30,179 nucleotides of DNA, from positions 1-30,179 of the forward strand of contig NW_005178545.1 in the NCBI RefSeq assembly GCF_000350225.1, given 5' to 3'. A program made the position numbers and the translations under genes. A model generated the notes under the pieces. It worked only from the letters and a program-made list of their open reading frames with translations, made no database searches and was not told where the DNA came from. The DNA comes from Chondrus crispus. Lineage: Eukaryota > Rhodophyta > Florideophyceae > Gigartinales > Gigartinaceae. Positions 8,025 to 17,519 of the stretch are shown piece after piece (positions within the stretch are counted from its first letter, which is position 1; every line of letters starts with the position of its first letter).

Positions 8025-10282
8025 TTACAGGTACATTATCGCATTTTGTACCTGTTGGGGTAACCGAGAACGGTCTCGGTCCTCTCTTTCTCCTTGTCGG
8101 GGGTACCTTGTGTCCGCCTGCCGGTAGGCGGGTCGATCCCGACGATCGACTTCGTTACTACGGTACCCGCCTCCACGGGGGGCGAAGCGTGCGCCCCCAC
8201 CCGGTCTGTTCGGGAAACCTTGACGCGGGGGACGGCCCTCGCCCGCCGCTTGCCGGAAGAGATTACGCGCACCGGGGCGCGTCTCCATCTGGTAGCGGTA
8301 GTTCCTGTACGCCGTGAACATTTGTTGTTCCGGCGACAGGAACGGGCACGCGTACATGGCATGCCCGTACGTACAGCATAGCCAGCACACGTACGCGCTG
8401 CCGTCCGTTGAGGCGAAGTTCGCCGCGTGCCGCGCCTCCTCATCGGTGAGGAGGGGCACGCCAGGCGCTTCGCCTCCTGCATCTCGGTTCGATATGTCGA
8501 GCTCTGCGACCCGGGGATCCGTACCCCTTGCCACTCTTGGAGTGGCCTCGAACGCGGTCGCGTAACTCGATGTCGTTCCGGTCGACATCGGTGAGGGGGT
8601 TCGTGCCCCCACGGGCCATGCTCCTTTCGTAATGAGGACAGGGTCGGCCTGCCACTCATCCTCTCCGATATGGAGGGTCGAGGTGGGCGAACTTGTCGCG
8701 GCGGACTTCGTAGTCCTGCCAGCCCTCCCTGCCGGTTTCGGATCCGGCAGAGGTAAACCGCGCCCGGCGCGGTACGTTTTACCTTCCGCCGTGGCGATAC
8801 GGCGGATGGTCGGGAGATGGGTCTTCTGACTGCCTGGCAGCCTTTGCACAGTTTGGGATACTGCGGCACGGGTTGCCGGTGCAAGTCCCCGCACGAAGTA
8901 GTGCGCGAGGGACTGTTCAGAGAAAGACTGCCGTGCATCGGAACGCGGCAGTCTCGACTCGGTCAGCAAACGTGCTTTCCGTCTCATGCGATTGCTGTCG
9001 CGCCGTAGCGACAGCGTCGTACGCTTCACCTAACACGTCGTCCGTGAGGTAGCGTTTCAAGAATTGATTCGCGAGCCCCGGCCAGCTCACGTCGTCATGG
9101 AGCTGGCCGGCGCGGAGGCCGCGCATCGTATAACTCGTATACAGGCGCTCCGCGTCGCGCTCGAGGAAGTGAGCGAGGACTCGTACCGCAACACCTTCGG
9201 TCAGGTGTTGCGAGTTGAAGGTGATTCGGATATCCTTCAAGAACGGCACAGCTGGATCGGGTCGGTACCGTCGAAGATGCGCATCGTGGGACGGATCCCA
9301 CGACAGCGTTGGACGTACTTCGCGATCCGTCCCGCGTCACCCGAGGTAACGAGCCTCGTGGTGTTATCCAAGCGGTACATACGATAGTCAGCAACGGCGG
9401 TGAACTCTTGGATCATCGTATGTACCGGCTCGAGCCCGGGTTCAGCGGAACCCAGCGTGCCGAAGGAGGTAACCGGTAGCGTACGGACGTCTACCGGACC
9501 TGGATGCTCGGCGTAACTCGCCGGCGGGTAGCCGCCCCAGCGCAGATCGACGGAGAACATCGGTTCTCCGGATCCGCGGGCGGCTCCTCTACGGTCCTGT
9601 TCGTCCGCGTACGATACGCCGTTCACTTGTCGCCTACTTCCGGCGATAGGCGGCAAGGCGTGTGTCTCAGACGCGAAGTTGGCGTCTATCGGAGGACGGC
9701 TTCCTTCTGCAGTCCGACTGGTAGCGGCACCAGTTGGACGCCAACCTTCGGGGGCGGCGGCGCTCAAAGGTACGGTACCACCGGGCCCTCTCGAGGGGCA
9801 CCTGGTAGCCCTCCGGCCATGGTACGTTCCATGTCACGAGCACGCCGACGAGTGGCGTTGAGCTCAGCGGAGAGGTGCGCGAACGCAGCCAATTGCTCTG
9901 CGGACGGAGAGGTTCAGTCCTCGGGTCGTCTCACCGAGGTCGGCCTTTCAAGGCGACCTTGCCCGGACGGCCCGGGCGAGGCGAAACGGGAGTCTTCGAC
10001 GAGCACTATCTGCAAGTGTAACTCGTCGATCAGTGCTCGGAGATTCTCTACAGACTGCGTCACTCTATCGAACCTCCCTTCACGCAGGGAGCGGAGTTCG
10101 GCAATACATCGAGTGTATACATGGTCCGATACATCGATCCGAAGGGAAGTACGGACTTCCTCGATGTATTCGGCTATGCGTTCGAACATCGCCGCCGCTC
10201 TTTCCTCGGAGGATCCGAGCGACGGTTTGCGGTGACGAGGACCTGCGTCGCCGTCGCCCGACCGGGCGGATGGGGACTGCAC
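8025..10282 (-). pseudogene. Gypsy gag, frameshifted
   Basis: Four open pieces in changing frames follow each other on the minus strand: 10282-9914, 9767-9237, 9249-8917 and 9029-8025. Breaks near 9245 and 8925 join pieces that clearly continue each other (FDGTDPIQ to PFLKDIRITF; ETAAFRCTAVF to SEQSLAHYFVRGL). The central part is a helical retrotransposon capsid region. A CCHC zinc knuckle (CWLCCTYGHAMYAC) lies near 8360. Gly/Arg-rich, nucleic-acid-binding sequence follows. After a stop near 8025 the frame stays open for a further stretch. Gag would package the element RNA; this copy cannot make an intact protein. Confidence 0.75.
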
Positions 10283-10402
10283 AGCGGCCGGACTCAGATT
10301 CGCCCTTCGGAGCGGATCGAGGGCTCAAACTCTTGGCTTATCTCGACGCCATCGGTTCGTGGAGGGAAGCGGAAGTCTTCTCGGAGATCGGACTCCAGGG
10401 TC

Positions 10403-10420
10403 TTCTAGGTCAGGAGACCA
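10403..10420 (-). other. Primer-binding site of the Gypsy element
   Basis: One base inside the LTR on the minus strand the sequence reads TGGTCTCCTGACC. It starts with the TGG that pairs with the CCA end of a tRNA. The primer tRNA would end GGTCAGGAGACCA; I cannot name it without the host tRNA set. Its place fixes 10422-11085 as a 5' LTR of a minus-strand element. Confidence 0.6.
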
Positions 10421-10421
10421 C

Positions 10422-11085
10422 TGTAGCATAAACACCCCTCTGACGTAGAGGGGTGTATGCTTTAGCTCGACGTAGACCCTTCAGAGGGGGAGAAGACAGG
10501 GAGAACACACAGCTAACGAGACAGGGAAGCGGGCCCTGGTAGCGTGGTAGAGCGGGACGGTCCGGGACGAGCGTACGCACGGGCCGATCCACGCCTCGAT
10601 GCCCCGGAGCAGCGCTGGGTAGCCTACCAGCGCTGACGGGCGGAGGCGGATCTAGGCTCGCTCGCGTACAGGTGTGTCCCCTACCCGCTTTGTCCCGTTT
10701 AAGGCGCGCGAAGACCGATCGCGCGTGTTAGGTAAGATGGAAAACGGACCTTGATGGTCGGTGGGTGACAAGTCCGTGCTTGTCCTCCTCCACGGCCGCC
10801 GTTACGCGCCATATTTAATGTACATAATAACCTATCATAATAGTACAGTACCAATGTACTGTAGCGACGTACTGTAGCGGTCGGTCGACACTGTAATACT
10901 GTCAGCCGTCGGGGCTGACAGTACACGTGTGTGAGCGCTCTTCGGTCCCGCGCGTACACGTGTACACGTGCGCCCTGTACTTGGGGGTACACGTGGTGGT
11001 ACTGTAGAGCATCGAGCCCTACAGTAACCGATCCGATTCTGAGTTGATGTAATCTAAAATAAAGCCCAGGGGGGGTTATACTACA
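10422..11085 (-). repeat. 5' LTR of the Gypsy element (664 bp)
   Basis: The ends read TGTAGCATAA and TTATACTACA, an imperfect inverted repeat with TG...CA termini. A second copy of the same LTR family lies at 22996-23696. Four stem-loops are conserved in both: 10426-10460, 10610-10635, 10767-10784 and 10899-10921. The LTR also has several ACACGTGT motifs near 10920-10995. There is no matching target duplication beside it, as expected if its partner LTR is lost. The outer flank at 11086 is an older Gypsy integrase. Confidence 0.85.
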
Positions 11086-11089
11086 GAAT

Positions 11090-11803
11090 GTGAGCCGAAA
11101 CAGGCATAAACCCATACAAAGCCGTGTTCGGCATTGGTGCTTTGAGGCATGGGGAGAAGTAGACCGTGCCTGTTTCGATGACGAGCCGGAAAGTCTTGCC
11201 CAGCGATTGGCGTTGCTGCACAGACAGTTGCTAAGCAAAGGAAGGGTGTCACGATCGCGTGCGAAGACGCAATACGATAGACGGGTAAATCCGGAACTGT
11301 ATGAAGTGGGAGATCGAGTATTGTTTTGGTCCGTCAAGCTCAGCAAAGAGGAAGGGAAGAAGATTGTGAAGCCATGGATTGGGCCATATACAGTCAAAGA
11401 GAAGATAGGTCGTGTGGGCTACGAACTGAAATCGGAAGTCGGCTACAAAACAGTCCGAGTTCACGCCATTCGCTTGCGAAAAATCCCACCGGGCGTCATT
11501 GAGACGGGTGAACCGGAAGATGGCCTGTTTCCAGATAGCCTGAGGATACTGGGTAGAATATCAGGCACACAAGTGCGGAAAAACAAAGCAACTAGACAAG
11601 ACGAACGACACTTCAAGGTCAGAATTAGCGGGAGTCGCTCGTCTTGCTGGACTCCAGAGTCAGACCTTCCTACCACCGTTGTGAAGCTTTTCGGTACCCG
11701 AAACGGCGTTGGCAATGCGCAAACAAGTTTGGAATCAATCGCAGGAAGTGTTGGGTTCAACACAGACTCGGAAAGCGACCAACATCACGTAGCAGAACCT
11801 TAG
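11090..11803 (+). pseudogene. Ty3/Gypsy integrase C-terminus with GPY/F module, remnant
   Basis: The frame (about 237 codons, open from just outside the LTR) reads RAKTQYDRRV...YEVGDRVLFW...KPWIGPYTVKEKIG...VHAIRLRKI. This is the end of a Gypsy integrase with its GPY/F module. The later segment HFKVRISGSRSSCWTPESDLP resembles a decayed chromodomain, used by chromoviruses to target chromatin. The catalytic core is missing: the other element's LTR begins right at the left edge, so this gene was probably its insertion target. The first codon is GTG, not a real start. It belongs to a different family and strand from the element to its left. Confidence 0.75.
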
Positions 11804-11880
11804 ACACAGAGAGACGACTCGCACAGGCAGGATGGATCTACAAGGCACGAATGTTGCACTTCACTCGAAAGAGGCACGGC

Positions 11881-12013
11881 CAAGGGGCGCCAGGTGAAGC
11901 GAGCCCTTTCGTGTACTGTACAGCAATTTGCATTGCTGTGAAATGAGCCGCCAAAGGGCGCCAGATGTGGCTCGCCCTTTGGTGTACAGTACTGCATTTC
12001 GCATTTCTGTGAA
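11881..12013. repeat. Two-unit tandem duplication, 71-bp period
   Basis: AAGGGGCGCCAGGTG...GCATTGCTGTGAA at 11881-11942 is repeated with changes at 11952-12013 (AAAGGGCGCCAGATG...GCATTTCTGTGAA). Both units contain GTGTAC(T)GTAC-like sequence. It lies just downstream of the integrase remnant and may be part of its 3' untranslated region or LTR. Confidence 0.65.
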
Positions 12014-12286
12014 CTAAACGGCCGTGTCGATATCAATGTAATGCATTTAGGTAGGGCATCGGTAGAGCGCATTTAAGGCGTAGTCATTCAGCGCTTAAGG
12101 AGAGTTCGGGCATCCAACAAGTGAGTAAACTGTTGTTTCTGTTGTGACTGTGGTCACTGTGCGGTTGTCTGTCGCTGCTATCGTGGCTCTTGTCACTGTT
12201 TGCGGCTGTCTGTCGCTGTCGCCGGGACGGTACGTCCCGGGAATCTACCTACAAGTGCGCTTACACCTGTGGTGTGTAACAGTATT
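12014..12286. other. Spacer with a GC-rich hairpin
   Basis: No gene is supported. CCGGGACG-GTA-CGTCCCGG at 12222-12240 is a perfect 8-bp stem with a 3-base loop. TGT/CTGTCGCTG phrases recur between 12170 and 12220. Confidence 0.45.
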
Positions 12287-12690
12287 GTTCAGGTCATAAG
12301 TTGAACCCAAGTCTTGGCGCCAACCCGCCCGAAAGGCTTATAGTTTTCAGGAATTGCAATGGAAACCCTTCTTAAGGTTTCCTTTTTCTTTCCGCGGAAA
12401 CGTCTAGGACTCGCGATGCGTGCATCGCAAATAGTAAGCATAAGCAAGAAAATGGGGACGGCTCGTTACACGTGTTCACTTTTCTGTAAAGTACACGTGT
12501 TCACTTCTCTGTATGTGAGTCTTTATGAGGGGAACGGGGTGGTGCTGAACTTTTCTGTAAAGTAAAAGTGCACGTGTTCACTTCTCTTTATGAGGGGAAC
12601 GGGGTGGTGCTGTCCGCACGGATGTCCGCAGAGATGTACAGTCACACCCCAATGCTGTAACGGCTGTTCGCAGAAGTGATGTGCAGAGGT
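12287..12690 (+). repeat. Dispersed repeat family, copy A
   Basis: It begins TGTTCAGGTCATAAGTTGAA like copies B (14741) and C (15276). Shared landmarks are CAGGAATTGCAAT, a TTTCC(G/A)CGGA palindrome, GATGCGTGCATC, and two or more units of CACGTGTTCACTTCTC followed by GAGGGGAACGGGGTGG. It ends with GTCCGCACGG and GTTCGCAGA motifs just before the methyltransferase fragment. It lacks the ACAGTCACACCC block at the front that B and C have; that block appears near its end instead. It may be a solo LTR or a non-autonomous element. Confidence 0.75.
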
Positions 12691-12692
12691 GA

Positions 12693-13270
12693 ATGCAGCG
12701 CGCCAAGCCCAGCGCGCTGCTCGTCGTCGACGTCGGCACAGGTGCGGGGTTCCCAGGGCTCGTCCTGGCCATCGCTAGGCCGCAGTGGGACGTCACGCTG
12801 CTCGAGGCCGCGCGTAAGAAGACGCGCCTCCACGACATCGTGGAGCGCGAGCTGGCCTTGCGCAACTTCACGTCCGTGTGGGGGAGGACGGAGGAGGTCG
12901 GGCAGAGTAAGATGCATCGGGGTATGTCGCGGTCGTGGCACGGTCGTTGGCGGATACGTGCGTTTGCTGCGAACTGCGCGTGACGCTGAAAAAGGTGGGG
13001 GCGTGTTTTTCGCGCAGAAGAGAGTGGGCGCGGGAGCTGAGGAGATTTCCGCCGCGAAGGAGGCCATCAGAAGACTGATCACCGACACAAAGTACCTGAA
13101 GTCCGTAGCTTCAACTATAAGTCCCGAAAGAGGCGTTCCTTTTGGAATTGGTGAAGGTCCCATCAATGGCATACTCGGGTCAGGTTCTCCCCTCTCACCG
13201 CCATTCTCTTCGAAATAGCCTTTTCCTCGGCGCCCTGATTTGCCCCTTGCTGCCACGCCAGCTGCCTTTG
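12693..13270 (+). pseudogene. RsmG/GidB-type rRNA methyltransferase fragment, decayed
   Basis: Translation from 12693 gives LLVVDVGTGAGFPGLVLAIA, the SAM-binding motif I of RsmG (16S rRNA m7G527 methyltransferase), then VTLLEAARKKTRL and NFTSVWGRTEEVGQ. The similarity then moves to a second frame (YVAVVARSLADTCV, about 12923-12990) and a third (GGVFFAQKRVGAGAEEI, about 13000-13060), so at least two frameshifts are present. A PRRPDLPLAATP segment near 13230 resembles the family C-terminus. The N-terminal third is missing, cut where repeat copy A ends. Nuclear RsmG genes in algae usually serve the plastid or mitochondrial ribosome. This copy cannot be functional. Confidence 0.75.
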
Positions 13271-13328
13271 AGCCGAAATCTGTTGCTCGCAATCCGATAG
13301 ATTTGAAGTTCGGGAACAGCCTTACCGC

Positions 13329-13800
13329 TTGTTATGCTTCCTTGATATGACCCATCCCGTCACATCCTTCAAAGAGATATATATTGCTACCCGCCCGAAC
13401 GAGTCGCTGCAAGACGCCTTCCGCGAGGACCAACCCATCAGCCAAGTCAACGTCTCCTTTGAGGAGCTGTTCCAGAATATGACCACTCCCGTCGTTCGCG
13501 GGGACCCCACTGATGGGGAAGACTATGAAGATCGCGCGGGTGAAGTTCCCTTGATGAAGCCGCGGTACTACAAATTTGATGGCATGCCTGAAGGGCCGGC
13601 AGATCCCTACAACACGGGCGTCGCCTTCCGCGGATGCGTCCTTGTAGGCGTCGGAGCCAAGCCCGGAGACGTCGAGGAGCCAATCCTTCGGCCATGCCCG
13701 CCCCTACGCGACCGAAAATCGAGTTTTACAAGATGGAATTTTCCGTCTTACGTGCGACCGAGCTCCCGCTCTTGGGCGGGAAGCTGGAATGTGTGCGCGA
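13329..13800 (+). pseudogene. Gene fragment, possibly C2/ferlin-like
   Basis: An open frame reads EIYIATRPNESLQDAFREDQ then PRYYKFDGMPEGPADPYNTG and VAFRGCVLVGVG. A second frame carries on with PKIEFYKMEFSVLRATELPL-LGGKLECV to about 13790. The order GxAFRGxVLV followed by LRATELP-xxGKL recalls the linker and C2 domain of ferlins, calcium-dependent membrane-fusion proteins. I am not certain of this family. The frame break and the missing ends show a fragment rather than a gene. Confidence 0.35.
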
Positions 13801-14363
13801 GGCGTGGTCGTGGAAGTGGAAGCAGGGGCAGCGGGAAGAGGCAGAAGAGATTGACGGAAGAAATAAGTGTATTATGGCCGAAAGAAAGGTGATGGCAACG
13901 CCACGGGCGTTTCCAAGGTTGCCGGGTGCCGAAAAAGAGGCCTTTGTGAGAACGCGAATAGGTTTGCAAGGAGAGAAAGGCGTCGGGAGACCGGAAAGAG
14001 GAAAGGTGTCGGTTGAGAGATGTGCCAGGGAATAAGAGCGCGTATTGGGTGAAAAGCACACCGAGCATGGCAAGGGGCGTACATGTACGTCTTGCGAGGG
14101 GTACAGCGGAAGACAGCGGCCTCGTACAGCTTCACAGTGCCTGCGGTATCCTTTTCTACTCCATCCCGTCCGTCCCTCGCTAGGTTGCCTAGCCTGAACA
14201 GGGTGTTGCCGTCGTTGGCATGCTGACTGCTGACGACTGGCGAGGCTGCTCTGCTCGGAAGTCGCCTTCTCGTCCCGTTTCATGCTCTCCGGGGCTTCTA
14301 TTGGTAAACTGATGATAGGTACGAGCTACCCTTGAAGGGAAGGGTAGTTTTTGAGGGGGGCAA
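13801..14363. other. Unassigned stretch between gene fragments
   Basis: No gene recognised. The first 250 bases are purine-rich on the plus strand (AGAGGCAGAAGAG and the like). CTACCCTT-GAAGGG-AAGGGTAG at 14326-14347 is a perfect 8-bp stem-loop just before the Sel1 fragment. Confidence 0.4.
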
Positions 14364-14740
14364 GGTCACAGCGGCGCAATGGTCAACCTCGGCAAAATGC
14401 TAACGGAAGGCCCAGAGTGGGTTGAGGCAAATCCAGCTCGCCCTGCCGAGTTGTTCGAGAACGCCATCGAGAAGTCTCATGATTGCGACGCTATGTTCAA
14501 CCTAACAATCTTAGTAAGGGATGGAAGAGACGGTGTTATGCGGGACGCACCGCGCGCTGTGAAACTGTTTGAGGATGCGATTGAGGAAGACGACGATGTT
14601 GGTGCCATGGTGCTTCTCACCAATCTGCTGGTAGATGGTGCGGAGGGAGTCGAGGCGAATGCAGTTCGGGCTACGGAATTGTACTTGCGGGCGATTGAGA
14701 AGAGTGATGATACGCAGGCCATGGTGATGTCACCACTTAC
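14364..14740 (+). pseudogene. Sel1-like repeat protein fragment
   Basis: The frame starts GHSGAMVNLGKMLTEGPEWV and repeats a 36-39-residue pattern about three times: AMxxLxxLLxDGxEGV then A.RAxELxxxAIEKSDD. These are Sel1-like repeats, alpha-alpha solenoid units that act as protein-protein scaffolds. The sequence upstream of GHSGA is not part of the pattern, and the frame is cut where repeat copy B begins at 14741. It is therefore an internal piece of a longer gene. The ATG at 14379 is within a repeat and is not a credible start. Confidence 0.75.
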
Positions 14741-15275
14741 TGTTCAGGTCATAAGTTGAACCCAAGTCTTGGGGCGAACTCGCCCGAAAGGTTTATACTG
14801 TACAGTCACACCCTAATACTGTAATGTATTCAATATGTTTCAGGAATTGCAATAGAAACCTTTCTTTTTGTTTCCTTTTTCTTTCGGCGGAAACGTCTAG
14901 GACTCGAGATGCGTGCATCGCAAAGTGTCTCGCTTCATTCTAAAGGGGAATTTCATAATTGTAGTGCAGCCCTGAAGGATCGCAGGATCAGAAACGGATC
15001 AGCGATCTTTTCTGTAAAGTAGTAAAGTACACGTGTTAACATCTCTTTATGAGGGGAACGGGGTGGTGCTGAGCTTTTCTGTTTTGTAAAGTAGTAAAGT
15101 ACACGTGTTCACTTCTCGTTATGAGGGGAACGGGGTGTGAGGGGACCGGGGTGGTGCTGAATTTTTTTCTGTAATAAAATTTTCTTTTCTGTTTCTTTTT
15201 TTCTCACTCCTCTTTGTGAGGGGAACGGGGTGGTGCTGTCCGCACGGCTGTTGGCAGAGGTGTACTCTTGGATAC
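14741..15275 (+). repeat. Dispersed repeat family, copy B
   Basis: It starts TGTTCAGGTCATAAG and ends directly at the start of copy C, so B and C are in tandem with a 535-bp period. It has three to four internal units of the CACGTGTTCAC/GAGGGGAACGGGGTGGTGCTG minisatellite, plus a unique block (14935-15010) with GGATCGCAGGATCAG. The start coincides with truncation of the Sel1 fragment. Confidence 0.8.
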
Positions 15276-15651
15276 TGTTCAGGTCATAAGTTGAACCGAG
15301 GTCTTGGCGTCCACCCGCCCGAAAGGTTTATTCTGTACAGTCACACCCCAATACTGTAATGTATTCAATATTTTCAGGAATTGCAATAGAAACTTTTGTT
15401 TTTGTTTCCTTTTTCTTTCCACGGATACGTCTAGGACTCGCGATGCGTGCATCGCAAAGAATAAGCAAGAAAAAAGGGGACGGCTCGTTACACGTGTTCA
15501 CTTTTCTGTAAAGTACACGTGTTCACTTCTCTTTATGAGGGGAACGGGGTGGTGCTGAACTTTTCTGTAAAGTAGTAAAGTACACGTGTTCACCTCTCTT
15601 GATGAGGACAACGGGGTGGTTCAGTCCGCACGGCTGTTCGCAGAGGTGTAC
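15276..15651 (+). repeat. Dispersed repeat family, copy C
   Basis: It is the same family as A and B. It contains the ACAGTCACACCCCAATACTG block near the front, two to three internal CACGTGTTCAC units, and ends GTCCGCACGGCTGTTCGCAG. The common 3' end with B defines the family end. Confidence 0.8.
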
Positions 15652-15873
15652 CCTTCCTGACCGGGGCAATTTGGGAATCGGGGGCAATTGGGGAACTTTT
15701 AGTATTACCCTTCCAGATTCTCAAGAACACGCCGTCGCCATGCTAGCGATAGTCGTACAAGTTCCTTTGTCCTCCGTCGTTGCCCTGCGATGCAGAAGTC
15801 CGCCGAAATTCAAATTCCTGCGGCCCCACGGCGTCCCAACGCTCGTAAAACTGTCTTCTACAGCACTGACATC
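15652..15873. other. Unassigned stretch
   Basis: No gene is recognised. GGGCAATTTGGGAATCGG and GGGCAATTGGGGAAC form a short direct repeat at about 15665-15695. Confidence 0.35.
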
Positions 15874-16134
15874 ATGACTGACCACAAGTATTCGTGCTTC
15901 ATGGCACTCTCCATGCGCATGCAGAGTGCAATCGAAAAAAGGAGGTAGGAACGCGACGCATTCATGAAAAAGCAGCGGGAAAAAGCCACAGCACTCCTTC
16001 GTATAGGTACTAAACGGTCCGCCGTCGTGAATGCGACAAATGTACCTCGCACAACAGTAGATCGGATTTATCACGCCCTCGAAGAGCGTGATGAATCCGA
16101 ACTCAACGCCCTTCTATCGCCAGAAGCCCCGTAG
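15874..16134 (+). pseudogene. Small helix-turn-helix-like ORF, possible transposase N-terminus, one stop
   Basis: A frame from ATG 15874 runs through one TAG (15949-15951) and continues from ATG 15964 to TAG 16132. The second part, 56 residues, reads KRSAVVNATNVPRTTVDRIY followed by HALEERDESEL. The pattern A-x3-T-x-VPxxTV-x-RI is that of a DNA-binding helix-turn-helix as found at the start of Tc1/mariner-like transposases. No catalytic part follows. AATAAA at 16241-16246 may be a polyadenylation signal. Confidence 0.4.
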
Positions 16135-16727
16135 CGACAGGTAAATGGCCATTAAGGCATGAGCGTTATTTATATACCCTGCGCGGCTTTGCGCATTTTT
16201 GGCGGTAATTTACTTTTTTGTAGACGTTTGGGACTGCCTAAATAAAATCTTTATTGCTCTTTGTCTAATGTCGGGTGCCGAAATACCCGTTGCTGTTTTT
16301 AAGGTGTGCAACGATGTAGTTTCTTTGCAAAGTTTTTACCAGGGCCCGTGATAAGGAGACGACCAGCCGTTGCAGTTATCAAGAGGTTGCAATTGACTGA
16401 ACCCTGACCGTATCGAATGTTTTATTTCCTCCACTATAGCTGGAGACATGGGTGCAAGATTTTAGAATTCACGCTGTAGTATGTACTGAAATGGCGAAAT
16501 GACAGAAAGATTCCATACCATCTTGACTTTTGCTTTGCTACATGAGCAGGCGTGCTCTCCAGCATTGTTTACCCTGAGTAGAATATAGTTTAGTTCAGCT
16601 CAATTCAGAGCAGCTTTTTGCAAACGTACAACAATTGGTTTTTTCATTGACTCCACCGGGATCTTCTTTCTGTTCCACCGGCCAATAATTCAGATATTAC
16701 ATGCAGACACGGTTGTCAAACGTTGTT
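16135..16727. other. AT-rich stretch without recognised gene
   Basis: Apart from the AATAAA near 16241 I see no supported feature. Confidence 0.4.
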
Positions 16728-16773
16728 ACACGCACCAGCTATGTACTTGTAGAAGTACATAGCTAGTGCGTGT
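16728..16773. repeat. Long hairpin beside the assembly gap
   Basis: ACACGCACCAGCTATGTACTT pairs with a downstream arm ending AGCTAGTGCGTGT: 21-base arms with a single mismatch and a 4-base loop (GTAG). It ends 14 bp before the run of Ns. Confidence 0.85.
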
Positions 16774-16787
16774 ACAGTAGAAAGGGC

Positions 16788-16887
16788 NNNNNNNNNNNNN
16801 NNNNNNNNNNNNNNNNNNNNNNNNNNNNNNNNNNNNNNNNNNNNNNNNNNNNNNNNNNNNNNNNNNNNNNNNNNNNNNNNNNNNNNN
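16788..16887. other. Assembly gap, 100 N
   Basis: Exactly 100 Ns, the conventional placeholder for a gap of unknown size. Distances across it are not reliable. Confidence 0.97.
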
Positions 16888-17519
16888 GCAAGGCAAGTGT
16901 TACTAGACGTTGCATTAGTCATTACGAAAACTGCAGCACGTAAACAAACGACATTGCGCTCGCAACGATCTATATTACGTTCAGAGACTACAAATAAACA
17001 AGAGTGATCATCAGAATCCTCTCGCCTGTTGACAATGGTCTCTTGCGAAATAACATTGCCGTGTTCTACGATCACGTCCTAAGGACGCGGGGTTCGACGA
17101 CGATCCCATCGACGGATTGAGTGACGACAAGGTTTGGAATTCATCAATAGAAACTAGGCAAAATTGTTGTTTACAAGCTATTCATGGACGAATGGTGAAT
17201 TCTCACTGTAGTGTACAGACGCCCTTTCTACTGTAATAGGGATTGTGGATCAGAAATTGATTCTCTACGTCTATGACTTCCACGCAAGGGGTTTGTACAG
17301 TAATGCAGATGACCCCCAGGAGAAATCGATTACTGAACATTGTCTCACGGCTGACAAAAATATGATAAATTATCCCATAGGGGATAACATGCGATATCAG
17401 CACAGTGCGACAGTGCCAGCGCGACACACAGTATGTCGCGAAACGCAACGCACAAGCTCCTGTATGTGTAGTGATATTGAGGATCATGCCGAGCTCTCCC
17501 AATCTTCCAGAACACTAAT
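16888..17519. other. Unassigned stretch
   Basis: No gene or repeat recognised. Open frames here are short and show no domain. Confidence 0.4.

Larger units (their letters stand above)
6528..11085 (-). mobile_element. Truncated Ty3/Gypsy retrotransposon, GC-rich
   Basis: Read on the minus strand the order is 5' LTR (11085-10422), primer-binding site, gag with zinc knuckle, protease, then the linker that precedes reverse transcriptase in Gypsy elements. The sequence stops at the border of the left arm. Reverse transcriptase, RNase H, integrase and the 3' LTR are absent from the window. Several frameshifts and at least one stop show it is dead. Its base composition is much more GC-rich than the arms. 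Confidence 0.85.

Noticed and set aside
8094..10235. Plus-strand open frames across the GC-rich Gypsy region
   Set aside because: They are antisense to gag, whose zinc knuckle and continuous capsid-like pieces are clear on the minus strand. High GC gives long chance frames.
12676..13218. 180-codon frame read as one intact gene
   Set aside because: Its first half is a wrong-frame reading of the methyltransferase. The true similarity moves through three frames, so it is a pseudogene.
14379..14759. Sel1-like gene with an ATG at 14379 as a complete small gene
   Set aside because: Repeat residues begin before that ATG, and the end is repeat copy B sequence, so both termini are artificial.
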